Source: an uncultured Granulosicoccaceae bacterium
Lineage (GTDB): Bacteria > Pseudomonadota > Gammaproteobacteria > CALCKW01
Assembly: GCA_937965695.1 (NCBI GenBank)
Contig: CALCKW010000030.1
Location: 24,739 to 88,738 of the forward strand
DNA: 64,000 bases
Reading direction: 5' to 3'
Part shown: positions 35,155 to 45,811 of the stretch, piece after piece
How positions within the stretch are numbered: the first letter of the stretch is position 1
Layout of the letters: each line of letters begins with the position of its first letter
The notes under the pieces: generated by a model
The model's input: the letters and a program-made list of their open reading frames with translations, nothing else
Told to the model about the DNA's origin: nothing
Database searches by the model: none
Translations under genes and position numbers: made by a program

Positions 35155-36481
35155 TGATGCTCACCAACTCACCACGCAGCGAGTTTGGTCGTGCATCTGT
35201 AATGCGTACATCGACAAAGTAACCGATCAAACGTTCGCTGCCCGCAAAATTGACTACGCGATTATTTTCAGTGCGGCCTGCAATCTCACCCTCTCCACGT
35301 CGTGCAGCACGTTCAACCAGAATGCGCTGACGCGTACCTACCATGGCTTCACTGATGGCTGCCGCTTGCGTCGTAATTAATGCCTGAAGCTTAGCGAGTC
35401 GCTCTTTCTTCTCTGACATAGGAGTGTCGTCTTCAAGCGATGCAGCAGGAGTCCCAGGGCGGGAACTAAATATAAAGCTAAACGAATGATCAAAACCGAT
35501 CTCTTCGATCAGTTTCATTGTGTCGTTAAAGTCTTTATCCGTCTCACCGGGGAATCCGATAATGAAATCCGAGGAGAGGCAAATATCCGGTCGTACTTCA
35601 CGTAACTTACGAATACGGCTTTTGTATTCGATTCTGGTATGGCCACGCTTCATCGCGGCCAAGATCCGATCTGCTCCACTCTGCACAGGTAAGTGAACAA
35701 AGCTAACAAGCTCTGGAACGTCACCATATGCTTCAATCAAACTGTCAGAGAATTCGACGGGGTGCGATGTGGTGTAACGAATGCGTTCGATACCGTCAAC
35801 CGCAGCAACAAAATGGATGAGGTGTGCTAGATCAGCAATCTCACCATCGTCCATCTCTCCGCGGTAAGCATTGACGTTTTGGCCAAGCAGATTGACTTCT
35901 CGAACGCCTTGATCAGCCAGAGACGCGACTTCAGCGATAACATCATCGAAGGGGCGGCTGATTTCTTCGCCTCGGGTGTAAGGCACAACACAAAACGAAC
36001 AGTACTTAGAACAACCTTCCATAATGGAGACAAACGCCGTTGGCCCTTCCGCACGCGGCTCCGGCAGTCGATCAAATTTTTCTATCTCGGGGAAAGAGAT
36101 ATCCACAACCGACCCACGTTTTGACTGCGCTTCTGCAAGCAAACTCGGCAAACGGTGCAAAGTTTGAGGGCCGAAAACCACATCAACCTGTGGAGCCCGT
36201 TGTTGGATAGCGACACCTTCTTGGCTGGCCACACAACCGCCAACACCAATGACCAAATTAGGATTTTTCTCTTTATGCTTTGACCAACGACCCAATTCGG
36301 AGAACACCTTCTCCTGTGCTTTCTCTCTGATAGAACAGGTGTTCAGCAGCATAATATCCGCCTCTTCAGGCTGATCGGTCAGCTCCACACCTTCGGAATC
36401 ATTGAGAACGTCCAGCATCTTGGCCGAATCGTATTCATTCATCTGGCAGCCGTGTGTTTTGATGTATAGCTTGCGGGTCAT
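35120..36481 (-). CDS. miaB: tRNA-2-methylthio-N6-dimethylallyladenosine synthase
   Basis: This 453-residue radical SAM methylthiotransferase adds a methylthio group to i6A37 of tRNA reading codons that begin with U. An N-terminal auxiliary cluster uses Cys12, Cys49 and Cys83; the radical SAM cluster uses Cys157, Cys161 and Cys164 (CSKYCSFC). A TRAM domain closes the protein ([21 protein letters not shown]). It is the first gene of the miaB-lnt operon; the 281-base upstream gap should contain the promoter, which I could not pinpoint. Confidence 0.97.
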   Translation of the reverse strand: MTRKLYIKTHGCQMNEYDSAKMLDVLNDSEGVELTDQPEEADIMLLNTCSIREKAQEKVFSELGRWSKHKEKNPNLVIGVGGCVASQEGVAIQQRAPQVDVVFGPQTLHRLPSLLAEAQSKRGSVVDISFPEIEKFDRLPEPRAEGPTAFVSIMEGCSKYCSFCVVPYTRGEEISRPFDDVIAEVASLADQGVREVNLLGQNVNAYRGEMDDGEIADLAHLIHFVAAVDGIERIRYTTSHPVEFSDSLIEAYGDVPELVSFVHLPVQSGADRILAAMKRGHTRIEYKSRIRKLREVRPDICLSSDFIIGFPGETDKDFNDTMKLIEEIGFDHSFSFIFSSRPGTPAASLEDDTPMSEKKERLAKLQALITTQAAAISEAMVGTRQRILVERAARRGEGEIAGRTENNRVVNFAGSERLIGYFVDVRITDARPNSLRGELVSINDPKAEAIKLD

Positions 36482-36762
36482 CTAGGGAAACTCAGTTCGA
36501 TTAAGGTCATGCAACAAGATCAGTCACCCTTTATTTAACTAAAGTCTAATATCGCCTGTACTGGAGACTCCATGCCTCGGAGCAATCAACTCAATAGACA
36601 GAAAAAGGATGTATTGGCTACAAATCTAGACGGATTAAGTCAGGGTGAGAAGCCACAAATCTATTCGAATAACCGACGAAGGATACCTGCTCAAGCGCTC
36701 ATAGTCATGGAGTTACGGAGCTATTTTCCCGAAAATATGGAAGATATCCGAGATTTCTGGCC

Positions 36763-38127
36763 TTAACCCGCGTTTTTATGGATTAAACCACGAGTTATGG
36801 TGAGGAGAATGATCTTGAAATCAAACAACAGTGACCAGTGCTGAATGTAATAGAGGTCATGTTCAATGCGCTTGTTAAGGTCTGTATCACCGCGCCAACC
36901 ATTGATCTGAGCCCAGCCGGTTATACCCGCTTTAACGCGATGCTTCTGCATATAGCCTGGAATTTCTTCCTTAAACTGCTTCACGAAAACAGGCCGTTCA
37001 GGCCGTGGACCGACAATAGACATATCGCCAAAAAGCACATTAAAGAGCTGCGGGAGCTCGTCTAAGCTAGTGCTTCGCAGAAAATGCCCGAAAGGCGTCG
37101 CTCGCACTTCACCTTTTTTATTCCATACGGGGCCGGAGCTACTTTCTGCATCAACTGGCATGGAACGAAATTTGAACATTCGAATTGGCGTACTGCCGAC
37201 TCCAAGGCGCTCTTGCCGATAGAGTATTGGTCCAGGAGAGCTGACTTTGACGCCAACCGCGATGATAATCATCAATGGCGCTAAAATCAGTAAAAACAGC
37301 AGTGCCAGAACCCGATCTTCCACCTCTTTTAAAAAGCGGTTAAAGCCGTCTATTGGAGCTTCCGACAAGTTAAGAACCGGCATACCAGCGATGAATGATA
37401 CTGATCTACCCAGTAGAACCATTCCGGCGGTGTCAGGCACATAGCGAACGTCTACAACGTAGCGACCAAGCCGTTCTGCATATTTTCTAAGGTGGTACTC
37501 GGAACGCAGAGGCACTGTTAGCCAAACCTGATCGACGTGGTTACGATCGAGAAATGCTTGAACATCGGGCCAAACATCTTGAACCTTGCCTTCGAACACC
37601 CTCAGCACCTCAAAACCCGCCCATTGCGCTTCTTCGAGCGACAGCTTAACGGGATCAACCATACCAGGTTCACCCACCACAATGACAAACCGACGGTTAA
37701 AGCCTGAACTGCGCAGTGAACGCAGTAAAGCCCGGCCTGCTATGCGATAAAAACACAGGGCTGAAAAACTAAAAAACCACCAGAGAAGGAACCAATTGCG
37801 ATCAAAATGACCATTGCCTTCACTCAAGGCATTGACAAGAGCCATACTGACGAAAACAGCAGACACTGCAAAGAACACCAATCGCAACTCGAGCAGCAAA
37901 GATTCGCCTCGTCGGGTTCGATAAAAGGCAGAAGCAGGAAAATAGGCCGCAGCAAGCAGGACTCCTACGCTTAGAGCCTCCCAATGCATGGAGCTGACAT
38001 TTCTACTAACAAGTCCAAGCACAAGGCCAGACGCGAAAAAAGCTACAATGACGGCCAGCAAATCCACTAGCCACGTGAAAGCTATGACACTGCGTGAATG
38101 TTCTCGTAAAAAACCTTCTTTCAACAC
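36763..38127 (-). CDS. Undecaprenyl-phosphate glucose-1-phosphate transferase (WcaJ-type)
   Basis: This encodes 454 residues. N-terminal transmembrane helices (about 13-110) lead to a CoA-binding-like domain, then the sugar transferase domain (about 262-454) with FKFRSMPVDAESSSG, RSTSLDELPQLFNVLFGD and GPRPERPVFVKQF. These enzymes transfer a hexose-1-phosphate to undecaprenyl phosphate, starting a polysaccharide repeat unit at the inner membrane. Sequence alone does not fix the sugar. It is the initiating enzyme missing from the export module at 11-21 kb. Confidence 0.93.
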   Translation of the reverse strand: MLKEGFLREHSRSVIAFTWLVDLLAVIVAFFASGLVLGLVSRNVSSMHWEALSVGVLLAAAYFPASAFYRTRRGESLLLELRLVFFAVSAVFVSMALVNALSEGNGHFDRNWFLLWWFFSFSALCFYRIAGRALLRSLRSSGFNRRFVIVVGEPGMVDPVKLSLEEAQWAGFEVLRVFEGKVQDVWPDVQAFLDRNHVDQVWLTVPLRSEYHLRKYAERLGRYVVDVRYVPDTAGMVLLGRSVSFIAGMPVLNLSEAPIDGFNRFLKEVEDRVLALLFLLILAPLMIIIAVGVKVSSPGPILYRQERLGVGSTPIRMFKFRSMPVDAESSSGPVWNKKGEVRATPFGHFLRSTSLDELPQLFNVLFGDMSIVGPRPERPVFVKQFKEEIPGYMQKHRVKAGITGWAQINGWRGDTDLNKRIEHDLYYIQHWSLLFDFKIILLTITRGLIHKNAG

Positions 38128-38315
38128 TTGCTCCGTAGAACGACCATTTCAACCAGTTCCCATATCGGTATCATGGAAGTATAGAAGCAAAAAACACACC
38201 TGATAATACAAAAGTGTACACGGCGCATTTAGAAGCCTGCTCCCATTCAAAAAACGCAAATTCTCCGAATCAGAGGACTCAAGTTTCGATAAGCATCGCT
38301 CTACTGCCTAAATCT

Positions 38316-39539
38316 CTACTTGTCCAGCTCTTCGAATATCCAAGAACTCAGCGTTTTAAGCTTGACCTTCCAATCCATTTTTTGTCGGAGTTGTTCTACA
38401 ACTGTCGCAAAATGGTCAGCGTCTAAATGCTTGCGCCAGCTTAATAAAGGCTCCAAAGCAAACACTTCGCACGTATTAGGCACCAGATAACACAACCGCG
38501 AGTCACCGCCGACATCAACATCAGGCGCGGCACTTATCCAAGGTATGCCTGCTTCTAGGTACAGCCTAACTTTGAGCGTTGAGCTCTCACTCATTGCTAA
38601 CTTATAAGTAGATAAACTATCGATAGCCAAATGGCAACGCGACAATAACTGTAAAAGCTCGGCTTGCTCCAACTCGCCAACCCTAATAATCTGAACCTTT
38701 GAGCAAGAGTCTGTTGCAATTCGTACGTCTTCCACTTGTGTGCTATTCAAATGCCCAACTAAAAACACCTCAATATTACTTTCGCCGTCATAGTTTAGTA
38801 ACGATGCGAGCAAGCGAGGCAGTCCGTGCCAAGGTCTAAAGCGATCGGCAACAAAAACAAAACGAAACACGCTTTCTATCGAATTGAGCTTTATCGGCCT
38901 GCTTGAAAACTTAGCGCCATTAGGTAAAACCAACAGTGGCATATTTAAAGGCAAACGAGCACGTTTCTGTTGATGCTCCAAAAATTCATTAGTCACGGCT
39001 ACTATTCCGGATGCATTTCGCAGTCCACGAGGTGCGAGAAAAATTTCGAAAAGATAAGTGATCAACTTTACCAATGACGGCATTCCACTTCGCCATACCT
39101 CTTGCAACTCTTTTGTGTGGTGTTCGAAAAATACTTTTCCCTGATGTTTTCTCATGAAACTCAACATACTCGGATCTGCAAAGCTGTACCTCAGAACCAA
39201 CGCGTAATATTCATTAGTGGGTACAAGACATGAAATATAGCGGTACTTAAGCCCACGTATTTTGAGCCCGGCAAAACGCCCGATAGAGGTATCGATTTTC
39301 ACAAAAATCAGATTGCCTTCCCTACCACTTTTTTCTCGGTTAAGAAGATAAAAGTCGATGGACAAGCCTGCAGAATTTGCTGCTTCTGCCATTTCAGTCA
39401 GCTTACGAACAACTCCTGACATTCGCCCCTTTGAGAAAATAATACTTATATGTGCGATATTTTTGGAATTTATCGATTCTAAATTTCGGCCGGCCAAATG
39501 ATTAGGTTTAAGCCTCATTAGAGCAATTCCAGCAATCAC
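38316..39539 (-). CDS. Glycosyltransferase, probably GT-B fold
   Basis: This encodes 407 residues with GTG at 39539 or, more likely, the ATG seven codons later at 39518. A Rossmann-like N-terminal half carries ISIIFSKGRMSGVVRKLTEMA, and the C-terminal half carries the retaining family-4-like VLPNGAKFS and FVADRFRPWHGLPRLL segments. The usual EAFA motif of the GT4 family is replaced by LEAGIPWISAAP. Donor and acceptor are unknown. It is followed by 188 bases and the WcaJ-type gene in the same direction, so it may extend the lipid-linked sugar. Confidence 0.8.
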   Translation of the reverse strand: MIAGIALMRLKPNHLAGRNLESINSKNIAHISIIFSKGRMSGVVRKLTEMAEAANSAGLSIDFYLLNREKSGREGNLIFVKIDTSIGRFAGLKIRGLKYRYISCLVPTNEYYALVLRYSFADPSMLSFMRKHQGKVFFEHHTKELQEVWRSGMPSLVKLITYLFEIFLAPRGLRNASGIVAVTNEFLEHQQKRARLPLNMPLLVLPNGAKFSSRPIKLNSIESVFRFVFVADRFRPWHGLPRLLASLLNYDGESNIEVFLVGHLNSTQVEDVRIATDSCSKVQIIRVGELEQAELLQLLSRCHLAIDSLSTYKLAMSESSTLKVRLYLEAGIPWISAAPDVDVGGDSRLCYLVPNTCEVFALEPLLSWRKHLDADHFATVVEQLRQKMDWKVKLKTLSSWIFEELDK

Positions 39540-39856
39540 TAAGAGTTTGCAATATTTTCATGGCCCTGACATTCCAAGCTCTCTCGATTAAGAAATCCAT
39601 GAGTAATTTTGTAAGTAGAAAAGCAGCCTTGTCCATTGAGAGCATAGCCACGCTTACAACGCCTTCTTCGTTTCCTGCTGCATTCATCGTAGAGCGCTAC
39701 CCAACATATTTAATACCTACTTCAACCATTCACTTGCTTAGCCGTGTAGGGCAATCATAGTACGCTTGTCGCTTAGCAAACGTACTCCGGTGCCAATTAG
39801 CCCTTTAAAGCACTTAGTTGCCGCTGTAGTATCAGATCTTTTATACGAACGGCAAG
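39540..39856. other. Intergenic region between divergent glycosyltransferase genes
   Basis: These 317 bases hold no supported gene. They should carry outward promoters for both transferases. A weak pair TTGCCG (39818-39823) and TATACG (39842-39847), 18 bases apart, lies just before the rightward gene and would leave a very short leader. Confidence 0.5.
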
Positions 39857-41023
39857 ATGATGAGAAGTATTAAGGATCGCATTAAAAATCGCTTGAAGTC
39901 TGAGCTCGTAGATATTACTCATGCGCTCTCTGACACGAGTGCTGATTGCTTTTTATTTTTACCCATAAACGGAGCCGGCTTAGGACACTTAACGAGGCTA
40001 TTAGCCATTGCGGACGAATTAAAAATCCAGTATCCGAAAGCTAGGATCGTCTTTTTCACTACTAGTATCGGCGTACATTTAATTCACCAAGCGGGTTATG
40101 AGGCTCATCATATTTCACCAATGGCTTTATGCGAGAAAAACATAAGTTTCAGAAGGTGGGAAAAGTTATTTCGAGACCAATTAGAGCTAATCCTAAAGCA
40201 CGTGCCTGCTTCAACTTTGGTCTTTGATGGCTCAACGCCGTACCCAAGCCTTTTGAAGGTTATATCTGAACACAAGTCGCTCAAGTCAGTTTGGGTTAAA
40301 AGGGGCCTCAACAAAGGCTACCAAAGCAATAGGAGAACTGAACAGGAAATTGCTGCGTTTGACCATTGCATAGTACCAGGAGAACTATGTATGCCAGTAA
40401 CACAAGGCTTGCCAAGTATTACTGAGACTGACCCGATAGTATACAAAGTCGAACGGGAAGCACTAAGCCGGATAGATGCAATTAATAAACTCGGGCTTAG
40501 CTCCTGCGAAACGAATATATATATCCAGCTTGGGGCTGGAAACATAAATGATATAGGCCAATTAGAAAAAAAAATAATCGAAATATGCCGTGAACGAAAA
40601 AATACACGAATCACTATTGGTGATTCACCTATATCAATGAATAAAGAATACAATACGACAGACATAAAAAGGCTGACCTATTATCCAAACTCAGTCTTCT
40701 TTAGTGCTTTCGATATTCTATTTTTGGCAGCAGGATATAATTCTGCTCACGAAGCAGCATACCTTTCCAGGCCAACAGTATTCTTTCCCAATGAAAGTAC
40801 GGGATCTGACAATCAAACTGCTAGAGCAGAGAACATCAGTTCCTATTCACCCGCTGTCGTTGTCAAAAAAATCGAGGATAGCCGCGAAGATATACTGAAA
40901 TTCTTGGCCGAGCACAGTAAGGTTGATGAAAACAAAAAAGCAAGAAAGCAATTATTCACCAACGGTGCTCGCCAAGCTGCGACTACAATAATGCAAGTAC
41001 ATAGTGGCGAGAAAATTCCTTGA
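39857..41023 (+). CDS. GT28/MurG-like glycosyltransferase
   Basis: This encodes 388 residues. The N-terminal NGAGLGHLTRLLAIADEL is a glycine-rich acceptor-side loop like that of MurG-type enzymes; the C-terminal LAAGYNSAHEAAYLSRPTVF and ESTGSDNQTARAE match the nucleotide-sugar binding region of family 28. It is probably a GT-B enzyme using a UDP-sugar. It is the only rightward gene of this island and is strikingly A+T-rich (for example ATATATATAT near 40520), which hints at horizontal acquisition. Substrates are unknown. Confidence 0.83.
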   Translation: MMRSIKDRIKNRLKSELVDITHALSDTSADCFLFLPINGAGLGHLTRLLAIADELKIQYPKARIVFFTTSIGVHLIHQAGYEAHHISPMALCEKNISFRRWEKLFRDQLELILKHVPASTLVFDGSTPYPSLLKVISEHKSLKSVWVKRGLNKGYQSNRRTEQEIAAFDHCIVPGELCMPVTQGLPSITETDPIVYKVEREALSRIDAINKLGLSSCETNIYIQLGAGNINDIGQLEKKIIEICRERKNTRITIGDSPISMNKEYNTTDIKRLTYYPNSVFFSAFDILFLAAGYNSAHEAAYLSRPTVFFPNESTGSDNQTARAENISSYSPAVVVKKIEDSREDILKFLAEHSKVDENKKARKQLFTNGARQAATTIMQVHSGEKIP

Positions 41024-41293
41024 ACTATAGCTGCATGCCTGACCTAGAACTGAAGCTCTCATTCCTGAGGCAAATGAAATAGTTTTTTCTGCAGCGTAAA
41101 ATTACATTTAGCAGGAGTGTAATCTGACGCAATGCGCTTGTGAAGTTCTTGAGATTTCTTAGCGAATATTCCCCCATTTTCAGGTATGCACGTGTTTATA
41201 TTCACTCCGTAATTGGGATTGTTCGTTAACCCTAAAAGAATTTCAGAGTTTCACAAACCCATTCACTGCAGATGTTATTATTGTAACCAAACC

Positions 41294-42400
41294 CTAACTG
41301 GCACTAGAATATTCCTCCAAGTACTTTCGATACATTACTCCAGCACTGTAGTCGCTCTCGATTAAGCTGTGTGCTCTACGTGTTATCGCATCGCTATTAA
41401 AAGAACTTTTCGAAATTTCTTCCATTAGAAAAATCAATTGACTAGAGCTTTGATAAAGGTAGCCATTCAAATCATTCTCTACCAGATCTCTGTTGCCAGG
41501 GCTATCTCGGGCTACCACCAATACACGACGAGCGAATGCTTCTAAAATAGATAGTGGCATGCCCTCTCTTAAACTCGGATGAAGCAGCACATCCGCCAAG
41601 GCCAAACGTTGCAATGCATGATCATGTGATAACCAGCCCGTAACCTCTATACCTTCGACCGTTAACTTTTCTTCTTGCTGAGCATCCCCGCCACCTATAA
41701 CGGTCACGCGATACCTTTCGTAGTTTGATCGTTTTAAAAGAACCAAGTCTTTATAGTTCTTTTCATTACTTATTCGCCCAAGCGCCACAACCTGAAGAGG
41801 TGAATTGTCAGGTTTAATTTCAGACTTTAAATTTCCATTCGCCACCTCGATACCATTTGGTATCAATACCACTTTAGCTTTGCCCAAAGATTGAACAAGA
41901 ATGTCATATTCACTTCGAGAACACGCGACGTTGGTGGCTTTAGAAAACCAAGTAAAAATTCGCTCTAACTGACAGGCAAGTATCAACTTTATCGAAGCTT
42001 TTTCTGTGTGCATGAAAACACAACCATGAGGCGTATAAACAATATGAGGTTTTCTAAAAAATGCGACTCTACCGATAGCACCGGCAATTGAGCTGTGTAG
42101 ATGTGTATAGCGCCATCGTCTATTTTTGCGAAATTTCAGCATTTCAAATAATGCAGATACAAAAGATACGGCGTTTCGTTGACTAAAGCCTTGAATTTCA
42201 AAAAGCTCAACCCGGGGGTCAAATCCTTCATTGACAGGACATGGTGTGCCTTCAATGACTCCATGCAAAACGGCCACAGACAGGCCACTAGAAATTTGTT
42301 CATTAGCAAGAAGCCGCACAATTTCGCGACTTCCCGCAGAAAAGCTTTCGATAACATGGAGGATATCGAATTCGAAGTTGTTAACTTCTTCGCTTTTCAC
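41294..42400 (-). CDS. Family 4 glycosyltransferase (GT-B fold)
   Basis: This encodes 368 residues from a GTG. The N-terminus DILHVIESFSAGSREIVRLL is the standard GT4 start, and the C-terminal half has LGRISNEKNYKDLV, HPSLREGMPLSILEAFARRV with the catalytic-region Glu pair, and DLVENDLNGYLY. It probably adds a sugar to a polysaccharide precursor with retention. It lies only ten bases after ahcY, so it may ride on the metK-ahcY transcript, an unusual position for such an enzyme. No good ribosome-binding site is seen before the GTG. Confidence 0.9.
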   Translation of the reverse strand: MKSEEVNNFEFDILHVIESFSAGSREIVRLLANEQISSGLSVAVLHGVIEGTPCPVNEGFDPRVELFEIQGFSQRNAVSFVSALFEMLKFRKNRRWRYTHLHSSIAGAIGRVAFFRKPHIVYTPHGCVFMHTEKASIKLILACQLERIFTWFSKATNVACSRSEYDILVQSLGKAKVVLIPNGIEVANGNLKSEIKPDNSPLQVVALGRISNEKNYKDLVLLKRSNYERYRVTVIGGGDAQQEEKLTVEGIEVTGWLSHDHALQRLALADVLLHPSLREGMPLSILEAFARRVLVVARDSPGNRDLVENDLNGYLYQSSSQLIFLMEEISKSSFNSDAITRRAHSLIESDYSAGVMYRKYLEEYSSAS

Positions 42401-42410
42401 CGTCTAAAAA

Positions 42411-43826
42411 CTAGTAACGGTAGTGCTCCGCCTTATAAGGTCCATCTACCGGCACACTGATATAGTCCGCTTGTTCTTGGGTCAATTCAGTCAAATTGGC
42501 ACCGATACGCTCTAGGTGTAAGCGAGCCACTTTTTCATCCAAGTGCTTAGGCAGGACATAAACTTCTTTGCCGTAGTTGTCGCCATTCTGCCAGAGCTCA
42601 ATTTGCGCTAGGGTTTGATTGGTGAACGAATTTGACATCACAAAACTAGGGTGACCTGTGCCACAGGCCAAGTTAACCAAGCGACCTTCAGCCAACAGGA
42701 TGATTCGCTTACCATCCGGGAAAATAACGTGATCTACTTGCGGTTTGATGTTGTCCCACTCGTAGTTGCGCAGGCTGGCGACATCGATTTCGTTATCGAA
42801 GTGTCCAATGTTGCAAACGATCGCCTGATCTTTCATCCCACGCATGTGATCTTGAGTAATCACATTGGCATTGCCTGTGGTGGTGACGAAAATATCTACC
42901 TCGCCAACGACATCGTTTAGACGAACAACACGGTAGCCTTCCATCGCAGCTTGCAATGCGCAAATGGGGTCAACTTCGGTAATCATGACAGAGGCACCAA
43001 GTCCACGCAGAGACTGCGCAGAGCCTTTGCCTACATCACCGTAACCACAGACAACCGCTACCTTGCCAGCGATCATGACGTCGGTGGCACGCTTGATCGC
43101 GTCTACCAAGGATTCACGGCAGCCATAGAGGTTATCGAATTTTGATTTAGTCACCGAGTCGTTCACATTGATGGCAGGGAACGGCAGCTCGCCAGTCTTT
43201 TGCAGCTGGTACAAGCGATGAACTCCAGTAGTGGTCTCTTCTGTCACACCCTGGATTTGTGCCAAACGGGTGGAGTACCAGCTACCGTCTTTTTCGAGGC
43301 GAGCTTTGATAGCACCAAAAAGAGCTACGTGCTCTTCCGTTTCAGGGTTGTCCAATACGGTGATATCTTTTTCTGCCTTACTACCAATCATCAATAACAT
43401 GGTAGCGTCGCCACCATCGTCAAGAATCATATTGGCCTGGTCGCCCTGCCAGTCAAATATAGCGTGCGTGTAATCCCAATACTCTTCTAGCGTTTCACCT
43501 TTAAATGCAAAAACTGGCGTACCACCGGCAGCAATAGCAGCAGCAGCGTGGTCTTGCGTTGAGAAAATATTGCAGCTTGCCCAGCGTACTTCTGCACCCA
43601 AGGCTTTGAGCGTTTCAATCAAAACGGCTGTTTGGATAGTCATGTGCAAAGAGCCTGCGATACGGGCACCTTTCAGTGGCTGTGCAGTTTTGTACTCTTT
43701 TCGAATATCAACCAAACCTGGCATTTCAGTTTCAGCGATGGCTATTTCTTTGCGGCCAAAATCCGCCAATCCGATATCGGCGACTAAGTAGTCCTTGCCC
43801 TCGGCAGAACGTTCAACAGTTGTCAT
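42411..43826 (-). CDS. ahcY: Adenosylhomocysteinase
   Basis: This encodes 471 residues. It splits S-adenosylhomocysteine into adenosine and homocysteine with a tightly bound NAD, whose site is [12 protein letters not shown]. The catalytic [11 protein letters not shown] and the C-terminal KAEHYRY are conserved. The protein is in the size class with an internal insertion of about 40 residues, as in most proteobacteria. It follows metK by 26 bases, forming an SAM-cycle operon; the gap is too short for an SAH riboswitch. Confidence 0.97.
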   Translation of the reverse strand: MTTVERSAEGKDYLVADIGLADFGRKEIAIAETEMPGLVDIRKEYKTAQPLKGARIAGSLHMTIQTAVLIETLKALGAEVRWASCNIFSTQDHAAAAIAAGGTPVFAFKGETLEEYWDYTHAIFDWQGDQANMILDDGGDATMLLMIGSKAEKDITVLDNPETEEHVALFGAIKARLEKDGSWYSTRLAQIQGVTEETTTGVHRLYQLQKTGELPFPAINVNDSVTKSKFDNLYGCRESLVDAIKRATDVMIAGKVAVVCGYGDVGKGSAQSLRGLGASVMITEVDPICALQAAMEGYRVVRLNDVVGEVDIFVTTTGNANVITQDHMRGMKDQAIVCNIGHFDNEIDVASLRNYEWDNIKPQVDHVIFPDGKRIILLAEGRLVNLACGTGHPSFVMSNSFTNQTLAQIELWQNGDNYGKEVYVLPKHLDEKVARLHLERIGANLTELTQEQADYISVPVDGPYKAEHYRY

Positions 43827-43852
43827 GCGGTCTTACTCCAATAAATTAAATC

Positions 43853-45019
43853 TTAAATACCGGCAGCACTTTTAAGCGCTTCAGCTAAATCTGTTCGCTC
43901 CCAAGTAAACTCAGGCTCAGTGCGGCCAAAGTGGCCATAGCTGGCTGTCTTGCGATAAATGGGTCGCTCAAGATCCAGCATTTTCAAAATACCGTAGGGT
44001 CGTAAATCAAAGAATTCAGCGACCAGCTGTTCAATACGCTCATCCGAAACCGCACCAGTACCAAAAGTATCAACCGTAATAGACGTTGGACGAGCAACAC
44101 CTATCGCATAAGAAACCTGAATTTCAGCTTGGCGAGCCAGACCAGCAGCAACGATGTTTTTAGCAACATATCGACCGGCGTAAGCTGCAGATCTATCAAC
44201 TTTTGATGGATCTTTTCCAGAAAAGGCTCCACCGCCGTGGCGCGCCATTCCACCATAGGTGTCTACTATAATTTTACGACCGGTCAAGCCTGCATCCCCG
44301 ACAGGGCCGCCAATTTCAAAAATCCCTGTTGGATTAATGTGAATATTCTCTTGCGGACATTTAGCCATCCACTCAGCCGGTAAAACAGGTTTAATAATCT
44401 GCTCCATAACGGCTTCCTTAAGATCACTTTGTGTAATCTCAGGTGAGTGCTGAGTCGATAGAACGACCGCTTCAATGCCGCTCGGCACACCGTTTTCGTA
44501 GCGTAAAGTCACCTGACTTTTTGCATCAGGGCGCAACCAAGTTAAACCGCCATTGCGGCGCATCTCTGCTTGTTTCTGCACCAATCGATGTGAATAAGTG
44601 ATCGGTGCCGGCATCAGCACATCGGTTTCATCAGTGGCATAACCGAACATTAAGCCTTGATCACCTGCCCCCTGTTCTTCATCGCGCTCACGATCAACGC
44701 CTTGAGCGATGTCGGGCGACTGTTTGCCAATAGCGTTTAGAACCGCACAAGTGTTACCGTCAAAACCGACTTCGGAACAGTCATAGCCAATATCACAGAC
44801 AACCTCGCGAACGACCGCTTCCATATCAACCCAAGCAGAGGTGGTGACCTCTCCGGCGACGATTATCATGCCGGTTTTTGCCATCGTTTCACAGGCAACA
44901 CGCGCGTGTTTATCCTGGGCCAATATGCCATCAAGAATCGCATCTGAAACTTGGTCACAAAGTTTATCAGGGTGTCCTTCTGACACAGACTCAGAAGTGA
45001 AGATAAAGTCCTTACGCAT
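43853..45019 (-). CDS. metK: S-adenosylmethionine synthetase
   Basis: This 388-residue enzyme makes SAM from methionine and ATP. The ATP motif GHPDKLCD begins at residue 15, and [19 protein letters not shown] is the P-loop-like signature. It supplies the SAM for TmcA-neighbouring radical SAM protein, MiaB and RlmI. An extended -10 promoter lies 87 bases upstream of the start. Confidence 0.97.
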   Translation of the reverse strand: MRKDFIFTSESVSEGHPDKLCDQVSDAILDGILAQDKHARVACETMAKTGMIIVAGEVTTSAWVDMEAVVREVVCDIGYDCSEVGFDGNTCAVLNAIGKQSPDIAQGVDRERDEEQGAGDQGLMFGYATDETDVLMPAPITYSHRLVQKQAEMRRNGGLTWLRPDAKSQVTLRYENGVPSGIEAVVLSTQHSPEITQSDLKEAVMEQIIKPVLPAEWMAKCPQENIHINPTGIFEIGGPVGDAGLTGRKIIVDTYGGMARHGGGAFSGKDPSKVDRSAAYAGRYVAKNIVAAGLARQAEIQVSYAIGVARPTSITVDTFGTGAVSDERIEQLVAEFFDLRPYGILKMLDLERPIYRKTASYGHFGRTEPEFTWERTDLAEALKSAAGI

Positions 45020-45105
45020 GTTGTTTTTCTCTTAGCAAACAATTGGTTAATACAGCACACAAGCTAGGCAAATAAGACTAATTGGTGCGTGCTACATAAA
45101 AGTCA

Positions 45106-45114
45106 ATTATATCA
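45106..45114 (-). promoter_or_regulatory. Extended -10 promoter element of metK
   Basis: On the minus strand the sequence reads TGATATAAT: a perfect TATAAT -10 (45106-45111) with the TG of an extended -10. The -35 region is poor, which extended -10 promoters tolerate. The leader would be about 80 bases. I see no MetJ box or SAM riboswitch in it. Confidence 0.6.
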
Positions 45115-45253
45115 GGAAGGCGGTAGAACTGCGCATTGAGAGAAGGCAGTGATTCACAAACTAACGAGAAGAAATGACACTTTTAGCAAGGAATGAGAAG
45201 GAATCGACGCAAATCGTGTATCCGCGTCAAATCAACAGGGAATCAGCGACAAA

Positions 45254-45751
45254 CTAGAAAGGGATATCGTCGTCAAAATCAGCTTCCGGGCCAGCTGGCA
45301 TTGGCGCTGGAGAGCTCTGCTGTTGCGGGTAACTACCGCCTGATGCCTGAGCAGTTGGACGATTTTGAGGCTGAGCGTTACCTTGCTGATATTCAGCAGA
45401 ACCTCCACCACCTCCATTGCGACCGCCAAGCATTTGCATATCGCTGGCAATAATTTCTGTCGAATAGCGCTCTACGCCATCTTTTTCCCACTTACGTGTC
45501 TGTAAACGGCCTTCTACATACACCTGAGAACCCTTGCGCAAATACTCTCCAACAATCTCTGCTAATTTGTTAAAGAATACGACCCGGTGCCATTCAGTAC
45601 GCTCCTGGCGCTGGCCCGAACCTTTATCCATCCATGAGTCGGCCGTGGCCACGCTAACGTTTGCAACGGCTCCACCGTTAGGCATATAGCGCACCTCGGG
45701 GTCATTGCCTAAATTGCCCACCAAAATGACCTTATTTATACCTCTCGCCAT
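45254..45751 (-). CDS. ssb: Single-stranded DNA-binding protein
   Basis: This encodes 165 residues. An OB-fold occupies about 1-110 ([19 protein letters not shown] start, [10 protein letters not shown]), followed by a Gly/Gln/Pro-rich linker and the acidic tip DFDDDIPF, which recruits repair and replication proteins. It lies 60 bases after the YajR-type transporter gene in the order seen in pseudomonads. Confidence 0.97.
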   Translation of the reverse strand: MARGINKVILVGNLGNDPEVRYMPNGGAVANVSVATADSWMDKGSGQRQERTEWHRVVFFNKLAEIVGEYLRKGSQVYVEGRLQTRKWEKDGVERYSTEIIASDMQMLGGRNGGGGGSAEYQQGNAQPQNRPTAQASGGSYPQQQSSPAPMPAGPEADFDDDIPF

Positions 45752-45811
45752 ATCTTTTCTCTCTACCTGTCTTTAGGCACCACTGAATATGATGCAGATT
45801 CCGCTATTCTA

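Noticed and set aside
36572..36766. 64-codon rightward frame between miaB and the WcaJ-type gene
   Set aside because: There is no ribosome-binding site or recognisable domain, and it overlaps the end of the WcaJ-type gene. It is probably random.
39560..39760. 66-codon rightward frame in the glycosyltransferase gap
   Set aside because: No ribosome-binding site, no family resemblance and a Ser/Thr-rich random composition.
43827..43852. SAH riboswitch between metK and ahcY
   Set aside because: The gap is only 26 bases, too short for the aptamer, and shows no matching hairpins.
45020..45253. SAM riboswitch or MetJ boxes before metK
   Set aside because: I saw no tandem AGACGTCT-like boxes and no SAM-aptamer helices in the leader, only an extended -10 promoter.
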